Origin: Engraulis encrasicolus | Taxonomy: Eukaryota; Chordata; Actinopteri; Clupeiformes; Engraulidae | Length of the DNA: 64,000 bases | Direction of reading: 5' to 3' | Assembly (NCBI RefSeq): GCF_034702125.1 | Contig: NC_085878.1 | Location: 15,277,240-15,341,239 of the forward strand | Made by a program: the position numbers and the translations under genes | Shown: piece by piece, positions 1 through 11,469 of the stretch | How positions within the stretch are numbered: the first letter of the stretch is position 1 | How the letters are laid out: each line of letters begins with the position of its first letter | Notes under the pieces: model-generated | Database searches by the model: none | What the model saw: the letters and a program-made list of their open reading frames with translations, nothing else | What the model was told of the DNA's origin: nothing

Positions 1-1929
1 CGGCAATATTGCAACCAGATATGACTCCTAGTAGCGTGTCACTGTTCACATATGGTTCTCACCATCTAAAGTTTAATTAGAGAAACTCTCGCATAATTTC
101 ATGGGGTAAGATCGCTTGTAAATTATAATTAAATTGTAATCTGTCCTGTAAGGTTGTTCGCTCCATGGATAGCTACATGTATCTCATATACAGTACTGAC
201 ATGTACTGGTTTGATGTAGGGTAAGTGCTATACCATTCAAATAAGAAGGCTTGTACAGATTACGTCGAAGGTTGAGGAGCCAATCTAAAATATAATATGT
301 GGAACTAATTTAGGGATTTGAGCACCTTCCCTTTTTCTAGGCCACATGATAACTTTTCTTCACGTTTTGCATTTCAGTTGTGAACCGTCTTGGACATAGT
401 ACATAAAAAAAAAGATTGTGGGGGGAGCTTCAAAAAGCATCTTTGAAAAAGCTTGTTGTGGCTGTGGCTGTGAGGTGTGGTGTCTCAAGCGGTACCCATC
501 CTTAGACAGCATGTCTCATTACTATTTCATCACCCCCTCTGCTCAACGCCCCACCACCACCACCACCACCACCACCGCCACCACATCTCTACCCTCAGTG
601 TTCTTGAGTCAATGATTTATAAAGTTGTCTGTGGTTTCCATTATAGTAAAAGGGCATGGTGCAACATTTGTTCTGTTCACACAAACAAGTCCTTCTTGTA
701 CCTGGTACCTGTACAACCGTAAGGACTTCCCAAAATAGCGACAGGCAGAGGTAGCTTATACGAAATCTCAGCAGTCCAAGCCACTTTCATGGTGAAAGAA
801 AATTTGGTTTCTCTTATCTGAGACAGACTGTCCAAGAGGACCCCACTTGGACTCCTATACCTGCTTAAGCCCGTGAAAATAATGATTTCTCTTCAGAGAA
901 GACATGTGTCAGGTGAGAAATGAGATGGTGTGTGCAGTGCACATCAGGAGTCGAAGGAGAGAGCCCTGATACTGTATATCCACCTACAGCATCGACCCGA
1001 AGTCTGTTTGCACTTTCACTTCATGCCTGTATCTAAGGACCTAAGGATCTAAGGAACTGGTGAATAATACAACTCCTCCCCACCTCTCCATCTCTTTAAT
1101 TCATGAAGTCATGATACTGTATGTTCACACAGACAGCATGTTAATTCGACTTAAAATGTCCTGAGAGAAACAACATAACAACTGACTCATGCTGTCCTTA
1201 GCGAAGAAAGACATTTGAATGGTGCACATCTGGCAGCTGTGTGATTGCACACCATGCACGAAGATGTGTTATTACTCAGAAGGTGCAAATAATGACCAAA
1301 CTATTTAGGGATTTGGGGACTATAAGGTATATTAGACTGGTCTACACAGTAACAGATACAGAACGGAAGGAAAAGAAAAAGAGGGGAAATGACAATAAGA
1401 GAGAAGATGTTCAGTGCTTGGACAGAATATGATGAGCGAAGAGGTGTTGTATATTTCCTTCCCTTGAGGGGTGACTATTTGACTTTGATCGAGGAGGAAA
1501 GCATTTCTAAAAGAGGGCAAATGTTAAAGACAACGTCAAGACATTTATTTGGCTTCTCCAAGCCCGCAAGCCTCCAATCTTTTCTACTTCCATCATATTT
1601 CATGTTGGAAGGCTTTCAAAGTCTCAGACTTCTCATCAAAGGCTCGCTGCTACAGGCTGTGACTACAAATCGCAGCCACAAAACAAGAATCGGTATCTCC
1701 AAACCCAAAACAAGTATAAGTGTGTAACCATAGCACTCTCCAAGTTTTTTTTTTTAACTCTTTCTCTTACTCTTCATTATTATTCAAATGAGCATCCCTG
1801 CTGACCCCCTTATTCATGGATCAGCAGCTTGCGGTTTGGAGTCAGGTCAGCCATGACTTTACACCATGTATTAGCTGCAATTAGTATCCAAACAGGATAT
1901 GGAGATATTAATCCACTCTTTTACTTCCT
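1..1929. other. Intergenic, no gene seen
   Basis: All six frames carry only short open stretches with no recognisable domain. There is a short CAC-rich run near 550-578. No RNA gene or long repeat is visible. This is best treated as unannotated intergenic or intronic DNA. Confidence 0.5.
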
Positions 1930-2182
1930 GTATAGTTGACTATGGCAATACCCTACTTACTGTATAGGCCTTCCCCAAAAGTCACTCAGGCAGGTGAAAC
2001 TGATCCAAAATTTTGCTGCTAGAATTCTTACCAAAACAAAGAGGTTATATTACTCCAGCACTTAGGTCATTGCACTGACTCCCAGTGAGGTTTAGAATTG
2101 AGTTTAAAACACGTCTGATCGTCTATAAGTCACCCAATGGCGTAGGCCCTAAATAAATTGCAGATATGCTATAGGCCTTAAA
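1930..2182 (+). mobile_element. Decayed non-LTR retrotransposon (LINE) ORF2 fragment, 5' half
   Basis: A degenerate + strand reading recovers pieces of the C-terminal region of fish LINE reverse transcriptase proteins: 'DYGNTLL', 'LPVRFRIEFKTRLIVYKSPNG' split by stops and frame changes, and 'IADML'. From memory the family reads like 'DYCN.LLAGLPKSSLHRLQLVQNAAAR' followed by 'HWLPVSFRI', which points to an L2/CR1-like clade, though I cannot resolve the clade. The reading resumes after the insertion at 2183-2520. It is a dead copy. Confidence 0.6.
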
Positions 2183-2520
2183 TAGGGTTGCCACCTGTCC
2201 CGGTTTTCCCTGATTGTCCCGGATTTTCATGGTCTGTCTCGGAAAGAAAAAAAAGACAAATCTGGGACACTGAATGACCCGTTTTTTTGTACATGATGGC
2301 CAAAATGTGTAGGCCTATTTCCGATCTTACTGTACTAGCCTGCTATGCGCCCAGTTATATCGGTTTGAAAAGGCCTTACTTGTCCCTATTTGTTTAGCCA
2401 AGAGCAGCAAGAGGCTAACCCAAGTACAGCGCACACCACGTTGTCGTTGCTTACAAGAAAAAAGGTCGATATGATGGTCAAAATGTCCAGGATTTTTGAC
2501 AGACACAGGTGGCAACTCTA
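2183..2520. mobile_element. Non-autonomous hAT-type transposon with perfect 8-bp TSD
   Basis: The element starts TAGGGTTGCCACCTGT and ends ACAGGTGGCAACTCTA, giving imperfect terminal inverted repeats. It is flanked by GCCTTAAA on both sides (2175-2182 and 2521-2528), a perfect 8-bp duplication typical of the hAT superfamily. It is 338 bp with no transposase frame. It interrupts a decayed LINE, so it is the younger insertion. Confidence 0.85.
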
Positions 2521-2528
2521 GCCTTAAA

Positions 2529-2690
2529 AGATGTCTTAGGTCTCCAGAGTCTACTCTGCTGGCCATGCCTATAGTAAAATCCAGACAGGGTGAAATGAAA
2601 TTTAGCCATTATGCTGCAAAATGCTGGAACAAAGCTGTTCAAATCAGCTTGGGGAGCCTAAGGCACAGGCATGCAAAAGGTCAATAGCCC
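2529..2690 (+). mobile_element. Decayed LINE ORF2 fragment, 3' half
   Basis: This continues the fragment before the hAT insertion. The frame reads LRSPESTLLAMP, then KSRQGEMKFSHYAAKCWNKA, matching the family pattern 'TLRSS...LLAIPR..TKQGEAAFSHYAA.LWNKLP'. It ends about where an A/C-rich tract begins. Confidence 0.6.
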
Positions 2691-4236
2691 ATACAAACAC
2701 CTGTGATATTACACCAGAGAGAACATGCACGCATGCACGCCCGCACACACTCACAAACAAACACACACACTCACAGCTTTGATGAATAGAGACACACAGA
2801 TCACAGATCAGAGACACACATGCGCACACACACACACACACTCCCGCATGCACGCACAGTGGCGGTCCTACAATGACTGGGGCCCCAGGTGATGCAATAT
2901 CCAGAGCCCCGCCCAGCCTGTAGCCGCCGTTAAAAACGACGAATACCATGTTAGTATACCAATAGCGCGCTAATATCCAAGAAATAGCGTGTTAACAGCA
3001 ATAATTGCAGATTTGTCATCGGAGGGAGGATTTTGCGATGGCACCCGCCCCTAGGACAACCCTTGCACGCTGTGAAAAGATTCACTGCATTTATACATGT
3101 TATTATGAATTTATAACCTCATCTTAGTTTTCTTAATCTTCTACTAATCCTATATTATATTCTCATTTTATTCTTATGGTCTGGCTGGGGAAGTCCCCAT
3201 ATAGTGACATGTTCTTGTATGTAAGCTTTTCTGTAATGGGCCACGGGACCCTCAATATTGGAGACATGTGCATCTAATTTGTGTGGTCACAAGGCTGCTG
3301 AACAACGAAATATGAAATTGCATACGTTGGACAACAAGACAATGGACAGCATCTGGCCATGCGGGACCCCACGTGCACAGACGAAGATCATGCCATGGAC
3401 TGTGGGGCTGGGAAATGGTTAAATAGGGTTGCCTTTTGTATACACTTCAGGACTTACTGAGTGGAATACTTCATGTCTCCACGCAGTAACTTCTCCGGCC
3501 GCTAAACACTAAAATCTGCTCACAGATTTTTAAATGCTACCTAAATGTTTCCTGTGTGGGCTTTCTTTCAGTTAGGTCAACTTTGATAAGGTGATACAGT
3601 AATTTTATTCACACACGCACACACAGACACACAGACAGACAGACAGTCACACAGACACACACACACACACACATGTGCCCCCACTCACTGTAATGGTGGA
3701 GGAGTCAGGAGAGTACGACCTGGATGTGGCAGGTTCACCGTTTGACTGCAGGTCTTTCCTCAGGAGCCTGTGAAAAGGCAGAGGCTCGTGGAGGATGAGA
3801 GGTGAGCGCTAAACGAGCTAAGTGTCAGGGTCACAGGGCTAATGATACAGCCACCGATCTCACAGAGAAACATGAACACACAAAGGCAGGAGGCAACACC
3901 GTCATTATGCAGTGCTAACTCAACCCTTACGGAGTCGATTTTACAGAGCACAGTGTTGATCCTAACCTCTAAGTGTTGAACTAACACTGCAAAATTGACT
4001 GAGAATGACAGATGAAGAGAATGGCTGTAAAGGGTGAAAGAGAGGATAGCTGAGGACCAGGAGGGAGGGAGGGGGACGCTTCCAGAATCCTAATGTGCCC
4101 TGAAAGCCCCAGTCAGCAGAGCAGCAGCAGGACTGAGGAGGGAATTAAAGGTGAGACATGTGACCATGGAGCAAATGGGACTAAGATGGAGTAGAAAAGG
4201 GACAATCCATGCCTTCCAGAATTGGACAAAAAGAGA
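2691..4236. other. Intergenic with short CA-rich repeats, no gene seen
   Basis: It contains impure (CA)n runs around 2745-2855 and 3610-3672. The rest shows no coding potential. Open frames here are short and simple-sequence derived. Confidence 0.5.
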
Positions 4237-4530
4237 GAGAAGGGGGGGGGTGTTGAAGGACAGAAAGAGAGAGAATGGGGGGGTGGGTGTTGAAGGACAG
4301 AAAGAGAGAGAATGGGGGGGTGGGTGTTGAAGGACAGAAAGAGAGAGAATGGGGGGGTGGGGTGTTGAAGGACAGAAAGAGAGAGAATGGGGGGGGGGTG
4401 TTGAAGGACAAAAAGAGAGAGAAGGGGGGGGGTGTTGAAGGACAGAAAGAGAGAGAATAGGGGGGGGTGTTGAAGGACAGAAAGAGAGAGAATGGGGGGG
4501 GGTGTTGAAGGACAGAAAGAGAGAGAATAG
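4237..4530. repeat. Minisatellite, about 8 units of roughly 35 bp
   Basis: Tandem copies of a unit reading approximately GTTGAAGGACAGAAAGAGAG followed by AGAATGGGGGGG-T. Units vary mainly in the length of the G run and in AATGG/AATAG/AAGG. Minus-strand open frames across it (Ser/Leu/Pro repeats) are products of the repeat, not genes. Confidence 0.9.
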
Positions 4531-4603
4531 AGTGTGGGTGCCGTGCACATGTGTACAGTAGGCTATGTATGTGTACTGTGCTGTATGTGTCACTGTGTGA
4601 GTA

Positions 4604-4604
<1 letters not shown>

Positions 4605-4689
<85 letters not shown>
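4605..4689. repeat. (TG)n microsatellite
   Basis: About 42 uninterrupted TG dinucleotides, with a short flank of impure TG. Confidence 0.95.
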
Positions 4690-4691
<2 letters not shown>

Positions 4692-4866
4692 TGTATATCT
4701 CTATGTGTATGCGCGTGCCTGTGTGCGCATGTGTATTGCCTGCTGACTGTGCGTGCATGTGTACATCTCTGTGCCAGGGGTGACAACGAGTGGCAAATGG
4801 GGGAGGAGCACAGAGGCTGTCAGGAGATATGGAGCATCACTATGGAAGACACAGAGCTATACTGCC

Positions 4867-5024
4867 CTACAAAGGCAAAGTGCAGTAACCACGTGATTAC
4901 TGCAAATTTGGCAGAGTAATGTCTAAAAAACAGGACATATTTAGACCATAAGATACAGAAGACCATTTTTAGTCTAAACTCAATTTTGAGAAAATATGTA
5001 GTTACTGCCCTTTTGCCTTTGTAG
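4867..5024. mobile_element. Short MITE with about 23-bp terminal inverted repeats
   Basis: The left end CTACAAAGGCAAAGTGCAGT is mirrored by the right end GTTACTGCCCTTTTGCCTTT-GTAG. It is 158 bp and non-coding. The superfamily is not resolved. The flanks do not give a clear longer duplication. Confidence 0.6.
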
Positions 5025-5639
5025 CCTACAGTACACTTTGTAGGGCAGTATAGGCAGAGAGAGTAGAGAGAGAGAGAGGTTCCGTTGGCCCATTGTTTCC
5101 GGGTTCTATTATCGCAAGGGGGAGGGGGGGAAATCCCCCTTTAGGCAGACCTAAGGACTGTTCTTTTCAATGCTAGGAGCATTATGACACACGCCCCTTT
5201 AGGCAGACCGGAACCTGGTCATGTTAGGTGCCCATAGAAACCTATTATGTTGGCATATCTCTATATACTTAAAGCATCTCTGGTATAGGCCTACTACTGT
5301 ACACTATACTACTACCATACAATACTTATCTTTCACTATAGTAGTATAGTGGCCATGGGTACCACAGAGCACATTTATGTGTGTCAAAGAAAGTTAAACT
5401 GCAGCAAAGAACAACTAAGAATCAGACGACAGTAGAAATTTCTTCGACAGGCAGAGAACAACAAAGACAGTGAGAGAGAAAGGAAGAGAGACAGAGACAG
5501 TGGCAAAGAGGAAAGGGGTGGGAAGCGAAAGACTGGAAGGCAGTGTGAGAGGGTGACTGAGGAAAGAGGAGGGATGTGAGAGACTGGAAGAGAGAGAGAG
5601 GGGGGGGGGAAATGGGCGAGAGAGCTTGACAAGGAACAA

Positions 5640-5687
5640 GACAGTGTGTTTGTGTGTGTGTGTGCGTGTGAGTGTGTGTGTGTGTGA

Positions 5688-5762
<75 letters not shown>
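5640..5762. repeat. Compound (GT)n/(GA)n microsatellite
   Basis: An impure GT run (5645-5686) passes into about 38 GA dinucleotides (5686-5762). It sits inside a 5460-6110 purine-rich domain on the + strand with further GA and GGA runs. Confidence 0.95.
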
Positions 5763-5768
<6 letters not shown>

Positions 5769-5939
5769 GGTGTGAGAGCGTGACAGGGAGGAGATGAGAG
5801 GGATCCATGGGGGGGGGGTAGAGGGGTAAATGAGGGAGGGAGAGAGAGAGCGAAGGAAGAAGGGGGTGGTGAAAGAGTGGGTGAACAAGAGAAGGGGAGA
5901 GAGAGCGAGTGAGCAAGAGGGAGGGAGAGCAAAAGTGTC

Positions 5940-6274
5940 ATTCTGTAGAGCCAGTGGATCTGAGAGCGCTGTGTTGCGGCTGCTGCGAGCCTGGACTCCA
6001 GCCTCAGCTGAAGCATCTGTGACATCAGACCCGATTACAGTGAGTGAGGAGGAGGGGGAAAGAGGAGGAGGAGGAGGAAGAGGAGGAGGAGGAGTGTGGA
6101 ATCACCACAGCGCAAGTGTGTGTGTATGTGTGTGTGTTTGCATGTGTGTGCGCGCGGTTTCCTGAGCGCTCCGCACACACTTCTGAATCAGTCGGACTGT
6201 CAGCGCACCACTGGATACTGCTACAGCACTTACTGGACACCTGACGGGACCTGAAGGAGTACCCTCACAGACAG
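5940..6274 (+). promoter_or_regulatory. Possible non-coding first exon and promoter region of the GPCR gene
   Basis: After the purine-rich repeat the sequence becomes more complex (CpG-containing, with GCGCGCGG and CTGAGCGCTCCGC) and ends in a good donor, CACAGACAG|GTTAGG, at 6274. The next good acceptor with a plausible 5' UTR is at 11016, just upstream of the GPCR coding start. A leader exon here would give a 4.7-kb 5' UTR intron. This is inference from composition and splice-site shape only. Confidence 0.25.
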
Positions 6275-6417
6275 GTTAGGGGTTAAGCATGCTTTGTTTT
6301 CATTGAAGTGACACTTGACTGGTATTGTGGGATTATAACGTGTCTTTGGCTCACAAGTCGGTTGAATCTTACTGCTGTAGAATAGTGGAACAGTGGAACG
6401 TGCAAATGTGCTGGGTT

Positions 6418-6523
6418 GTGCGTGTGTGTGTGCGTGTGTGTGTGCGTGTGTGTGTTGGTGTGTGCGTGCGTGTGTGTGTGTGCGTGTGTGTGTGCGTGTG
6501 TGTGTTGGTGTGTGCGTGCGTGT
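6418..6523. repeat. Impure (GT)n with GTGTGTTGGTGTGTGCGTGC subrepeat
   Basis: GT-rich tract in which a longer block (TGCGTGTGTGTG, then TTGGTGTGTGCGTGCG) occurs twice. Confidence 0.85.
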
Positions 6524-7642
6524 GTGACCAAAACAGCATTAACTGGCTACTTTTTTTTCCCCTTACGCTTTTTAAACAGTTTCGGTGTGAAATATTCCAT
6601 TGCTGTTGCGCATGTAGGATGATTATGTTTAATTGCTGGTGGTTTTAAGTTCATTAGGCTACACTGAGTGCCTGTTGCATCCTTGAATTGAAAGTGGAAA
6701 CATTTTAATTGCTTGCTGTATCCCTGTATGATACTGCTTCTTGGCAATTTTCTTCCAAGCTGCATCCTCTTCCTGGCCACACACCTAATGATCCCCCCAC
6801 ACCTCTTTCTCAGCTGGATTGCTTGTATAACCAGAAGTGGTGATTATTACACATGTAGATTTTCACACCACGGTGTAGTAGTGTGTGAATTAGAGGAGTC
6901 CTTGTAAACAGGGGGATCGATCAGGAGCTTCCCGTGAGCTGGAACACGAGTCACCTAAAATACTCTGTGAAGTAGTAACTGCACTGAGCACATGTCAATA
7001 CATCTGCTGTTAAGCATCTGGAAGATCAATGATGAAGGCAGTTTCACGAAAACTAAATTCTGGTTTCTGTGTGACTATTCTACTTCTACAGTAGTGATAC
7101 ATGAAATTACATTTCTGTTGTACATTTTTATATGATGGAAATTACTGAAAACAAGTTATATGAACCCTGTTTTGTGCCACCACTGACATTTAGAATGGCA
7201 AGTTGGCAAGAAAATCCACTTTTTCAACCTTAAACATAACAATGACACGTATTTCAATTACATTGATTAATGAAACAGAAATACCCCTTACACCCTGCCA
7301 TGAAAATACAGGCAATCTGCATGGCTTTAAAAACAAGTGCACCAGTGTTGAGAATGGAGGGAATGTTGGTGAAAGACAGGAATATGAATGTGGTGGGTGC
7401 AGAGAGATGCGTATAAATATGAAGGGAGAAGAACAAGGGTGATGTGGTGGGTGACAAAATGGCAATCTTGGAAAGAGAAAAAGAATGATCTTTGAACGAC
7501 ATTTGAATCTCAGAATTGTTTTATTCTTGACAAAATGACCACTATTTTAGTGTACTATAGCCTACTGTAATAGTGACCTGGAGCAACCATGAAAGACCAA
7601 CAGATGTTGGGCTATATTGATGTAGAGAGAAGGGGAGTGAAT

Positions 7643-7733
<91 letters not shown>

Positions 7734-8430
7734 TATGGTCACGTGCAGGCCATGTTAACGCAGCCACCTCAGGCTTTATGGGATGGGCAATTTGCAGCCT
7801 GGCCACCGAGTCTTGACCTAGCCCTCAGCCACTCTCTCTCTCTCTCTCTCTCATCCTCCAGGGAGCCAGCCTGTAGCTCTGCCAGTGACTGAAAGGATTC
7901 AAGCGTTCATGAGGTCCCCTTTCAGTTCACGAGTGCTTGATTGGCGCATGCTTGTTGCCAGCAGCATGTCGCTTGTTGCTAGCAGCCTTTCGCTATTTCA
8001 GGCGTCCATCCATCGACCAGCTAGTGTTTGTGATGGGAGATGTTTTTTAGACCAGTCCAGCATGCAGCGCATCCCTCTGCATAATAATTGTACCGCCACA
8101 AATGGATTGTGTGTTTGTTAGTGGTTTGGACTGGAGTGATAAGAGCTATGACAAATGTTTTAAGCATCGAAAGAATGAGTCATAATTTAAATCACTGCAA
8201 ACAAAAGCAAGTTTGCAGAAGAATTCTGTTAAGTAAAACCAATATGGTAATTAAAACAAATGACAAAATGACAAAACCACAAAAGCAAATATGTGCAAAG
8301 TTGCCAGGGATAAAGATTTGTGACATATGCTTCAAACATTGAAAGAGAATTAATAATGGTACTCCTACATCATTGTAGGAGACAGACAAACTCATAAAAT
8401 CAATATGCTAATTAAAAGAAAAATGCCTTC
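6524..8430. other. Intergenic, no gene seen
   Basis: Contains one strong microsatellite (7643-7735, described separately) and a short (CT)n at 7832-7851. No domain-bearing frame and no RNA gene recognised. Confidence 0.5.
7643..7735. repeat. (GT)n-(GA)n microsatellite
   Basis: About 30 GT units followed directly by about 13 GA units. Confidence 0.95.
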
Positions 8431-8640
8431 AAATGAGAGTAAATGTGCAGAGTACTTTAGCTTCATTAGGGCAGCAATTAAAGGTTTCACATGTGAACCG
8501 GGGGCTTCTTTAATTCCCTCTGAAGCAGGGAGCTGGGAGCTGTAATTAACAACAAAGCGCACTGTCATTGAATTTTGGTAGTGCCTGAGTCTACACATAC
8601 GGTATCTTCCCACTCTTTCTTTCCTTCTCAGATAACATCT
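8430..8640. promoter_or_regulatory. Candidate conserved non-coding element (unproven)
   Basis: Non-repetitive sequence with clustered homeodomain/SOX-like words: CATTAG, several AATTA cores, CACATGTG and AACAAAGCG. It looks unlike the surrounding decayed repeats. This is suggestive only, since conservation cannot be judged from one genome. Confidence 0.2.
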
Positions 8641-9063
8641 TAATCTGCCAAAGACTCAAAGCTGAATTCTAATAAGGCACCCGGCACATCCTCTTGGCAT
8701 CGTCTTGCGAGTCTCTTTTGTGCAATGGCACATCAACTGCGAGGGAGAAGGGAGAAAGGATGTGAGTGAGGGAGAGGAGCAGAGATCGGTGGCTCGTTGT
8801 TCCACCATAGTAATGTATGCATGAAAAAAGCCTTCCATGAACAGTGTTTAGAGGATTTAAATTCAGGCAAAGCTAAGCATTCAGTCACGGTCTTGAATGT
8901 GCGTGCAGCTGTGCTGTGCATATTATATGTGGAGCTCGGAAGACATGCACTCCCATCAAGGAGTGACAAGACTGGGATGGATGAGGTCAGGTTTTGAGAC
9001 CTTCACACGTTTCTCTGCTCTCTCTGTCATGTCACGATGCAACCCCCACCCCTGACACTGACT

Positions 9064-9182
<119 letters not shown>

Positions 9183-9865
9183 TACTCCAATTAAATCTGG
9201 TTCACACCACTGTTTTTACTGCCTAACACAAAGCGTTTATAATGACTCCTGTTTATGTTTGCCTATATCTTCATGTGTTCATTTATGCATTTCTACATTC
9301 ATCAAGTGGCAAATCTCCTTGGCGAGAACCACAGCCATCTGGAGGGTTCTGCCACTTATCCCAAGCTGTTACTGTTTGATAAATCCTTAATGGGACCCAA
9401 GCTTGGAGTCCCAAAGCAAATTTAGCGAGTGAATTAATAGCTCCACAGACTCCAATTCATCCCCTTCTGTGCTCACTAGCCACTTAAAAAATCATCAATC
9501 CCTTTCTAAAGCCTTTTTTGTTTTTCCTCGCCTTGCCATTCCTTTGCTGTGTGTGAACTGTGCTTCTGCAAGTCTGCCGGTGTCCCTGCCAGTGTTCCCT
9601 GATTTTCTGTCATGTTTGCCTTTCCGGGTTTTTCTCTCACTTTCCAGCTGAGTGGACGATTGAGGTAGCAGAGAGGTGCAGTATTGAGTCAATATGAGAT
9701 ACCCATCCAGCTCAGCTCAGCTCAGCCACAAAGAGTTAGGGTTTGGCTGTTTGAGTTTGGGCTATGTTAACCTTTACGATAATTAACCATGGTTATTCAT
9801 AGTTTTCATGTTTTTGGGGGGCATGGTTTATGACTATGGTTTAACCATGGTTTGATTTAACTATA

Positions 9866-10523
9866 CCCTTACAAAAATTAACTATATGAACATACATACA
9901 TACCACTATGAAAACTAACCATGGTTTTACCATGGTTAATAGTTATTTATTAGGCTACATTAGACTTAGCTGACGCTTTTTTATCCAAAGCGCCTCACAG
10001 ATATTACAGGGTATTGGTTACAGTCCTTGGAGTAATGTGGCGTTAGTTTCCTTGCTCAAGGGCCCTTCTGCCATGGATGGAGGTGTACAGAGAGGCAAGG
10101 GCGGGATTCAAACCAGCAACTCTGTGATCTTCGGTCCAATTCCCCAGCCATTACACAATGGCTACCTACAACTTATTTTTATGTTTTTTTTTAGGGGGTT
10201 GGGGTAACCACATAAACCATGATTCGTCACTATAGTTCGGGTTTATGGCAAAGAGTACACTGTAGTTAGACCATGGTTTTCATGTTTACCCCAAAACCAT
10301 GAATACCTATAAACCGTGGTAAATCCATGATTAAAACCATGGTTAGTTTTGATAGTAAAACGATGCTTAAACCATAGTCAGGAGCCACGATTTCATAGTT
10401 GCCCAAAAACCATGAATAAGCCATAGTAATACTATGGTTGGTTCAGAGTACTTATAGTAACCTTTACATACCATGGTAAAACCATGGTTACTACACAAAA
10501 AACATAGTAGATTTTTGTAAGGG
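9866..10523. mobile_element. DNA element rich in ACCATGGT palindromes, with CCCTTACAAAAA ends
   Basis: The left end CCCTTACAAAAATTAAC is mirrored by the right end TTTTTGTAAGGG. Between them the palindromic words ACCATGGT, AACCATGG and CCATGGTT recur many times, as do CATAGT/ACTATGG variants. A SINE (9955-10170) sits inside it and is younger. Related ACCATGG-rich sequence continues left to about 9770, so a second partial copy may abut it. Non-coding. Confidence 0.6.
9955..10170 (-). mobile_element. tRNA-derived SINE, minus orientation
   Basis: Read on the minus strand, the 5' end carries a box A-like TAGCCATTGTGTAATGG and, about 40 bp on, a box B-like GGTTTGAATCCC. The 3' part holds the tail CTTTGGATAAAAAAGCGTC-AGCTAAG shared with the + copies at 28798, 53888 and 54672. 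It interrupts the ACCATGGT-rich element. Confidence 0.75.
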
Positions 10524-11015
10524 AACAGCCTATAGGCACTGTAGCTTAACTTGACAAAGCAGCCCACCTTGACAGAATACGAGTTTTGTCAGCTGAAATT
10601 GAACGTTTTAAAAAGCGTGGCCGACATTGGTCAGGAAGACCAAATTAGGACAGTTGGCATAACTAGGAATACAAGAGCCAGTTTAGAGAGAGAGACCGTA
10701 GCAAAAAAAGGAGAAAGATGCATTACACAGTGGAGCTTGGTGTGCATGTCAAAGTTTCAGATTCCATAATGGCGGTACTGATTGGCCATTCTTTCCAGCA
10801 TGGATGAAACATCACTGATGCTCTGAGTGGGCGCGATTTTAAAATGCTACTGCTCCGTGTCCACTCACAGAATAGTGTCTGCCACAATGACAATTAAGCC
10901 CATGTTCTCTCTCAGTTTGATTGGTGCTGTCATTTCCTTTCTTTTGTTCAGCTCCTTCTGCTGACTGCTGACTGTATTTACATCCCTCTCTCTGTCTCTT
11001 TCTTTGTCATTACAG
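10524..11015. other. Non-coding, upstream of the GPCR coding exon
   Basis: No repeat or gene recognised. It ends in a pyrimidine-rich stretch (CTCTCTCTGTCTCTTTCTTT) and the acceptor CATTACAG at 11015, so the 3' part is probably an intron end. Confidence 0.45.
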
Positions 11016-11135
11016 GGCCATCATTTCAACATGACACTGCAAAAACAACTACTTCCTCTGTTGATATAATCCCAGAACAACCGCACCGGTACATCCACAC
11101 ATCCACTTCTCCAGCCCCTCGAGCGTGTGCCGTAT
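11016..11135 (+). promoter_or_regulatory. 5' UTR of the GPCR coding exon, with a short upstream ORF
   Basis: It starts after a good acceptor (pyrimidine tract, then TTACAG). An ATG at 11031 opens a 12-codon uORF ending in TAA at 11067-11069, upstream of and not overlapping the main start at 11136. A uORF like this could lower translation of the receptor; that is inference. Confidence 0.5.
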
Positions 11136-11469
11136 ATGCGTGGGATGACTGCTCTGCTAGCCAACCTCAGCGTGCTCCCCTGGGGCACCGAAACACTCCA
11201 GGGGGTCTTCGCAGATGGAACCATCAACCTGACAGTGCCCGCGATGCCCGGCGGGTACAACCACCAGGAGGTGGGGCAGGAGAAGGGGAGCAGCGGGCAG
11301 CCACAGGCCCCGGCGCTCTGCACGCTGTGCTGCTGCGGTCTGCTGAACCGCACCCTAGCTGTGGTGTTCATGGTCACCCTGGCCTTCGCCATTGTGGTGG
11401 GGAACGTGGTCACTCTCACCGTCTTCATGCAGACGCGGCAGTCGCGCACCCCACAGGGCTACCTCAAAG
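11136..11469 (+). CDS. GPCR coding exon 1: extracellular N-terminus and TM1
   Basis: Encodes residues 1-111: a roughly 70-residue N-terminus with sequons, a Cys cluster (LCTLCCCGLL), then TM1. The donor is CTCAAAG|GTAAGG at 11469, phase 1. No signal peptide is obvious, as is usual for class A receptors. Confidence 0.88.

Noticed and set aside
2745..2855. CRISPR-like or satellite array
   Set aside because: Only impure CA dinucleotides; no repeat-spacer pattern anywhere in the window.
4090..4786. Long minus-strand frames (up to 222 codons) rich in Ser/Leu/Pro and Thr-His repeats
   Set aside because: They are translations of the G-rich minisatellite and (TG)n tract, open in several frames at once, with no domain.
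5384..6168. Several overlapping 110-213 codon frames
   Set aside because: Simple-sequence (GA)n/(GT)n translations (Ser-Leu, Thr-His, Glu-Arg runs) on both strands.
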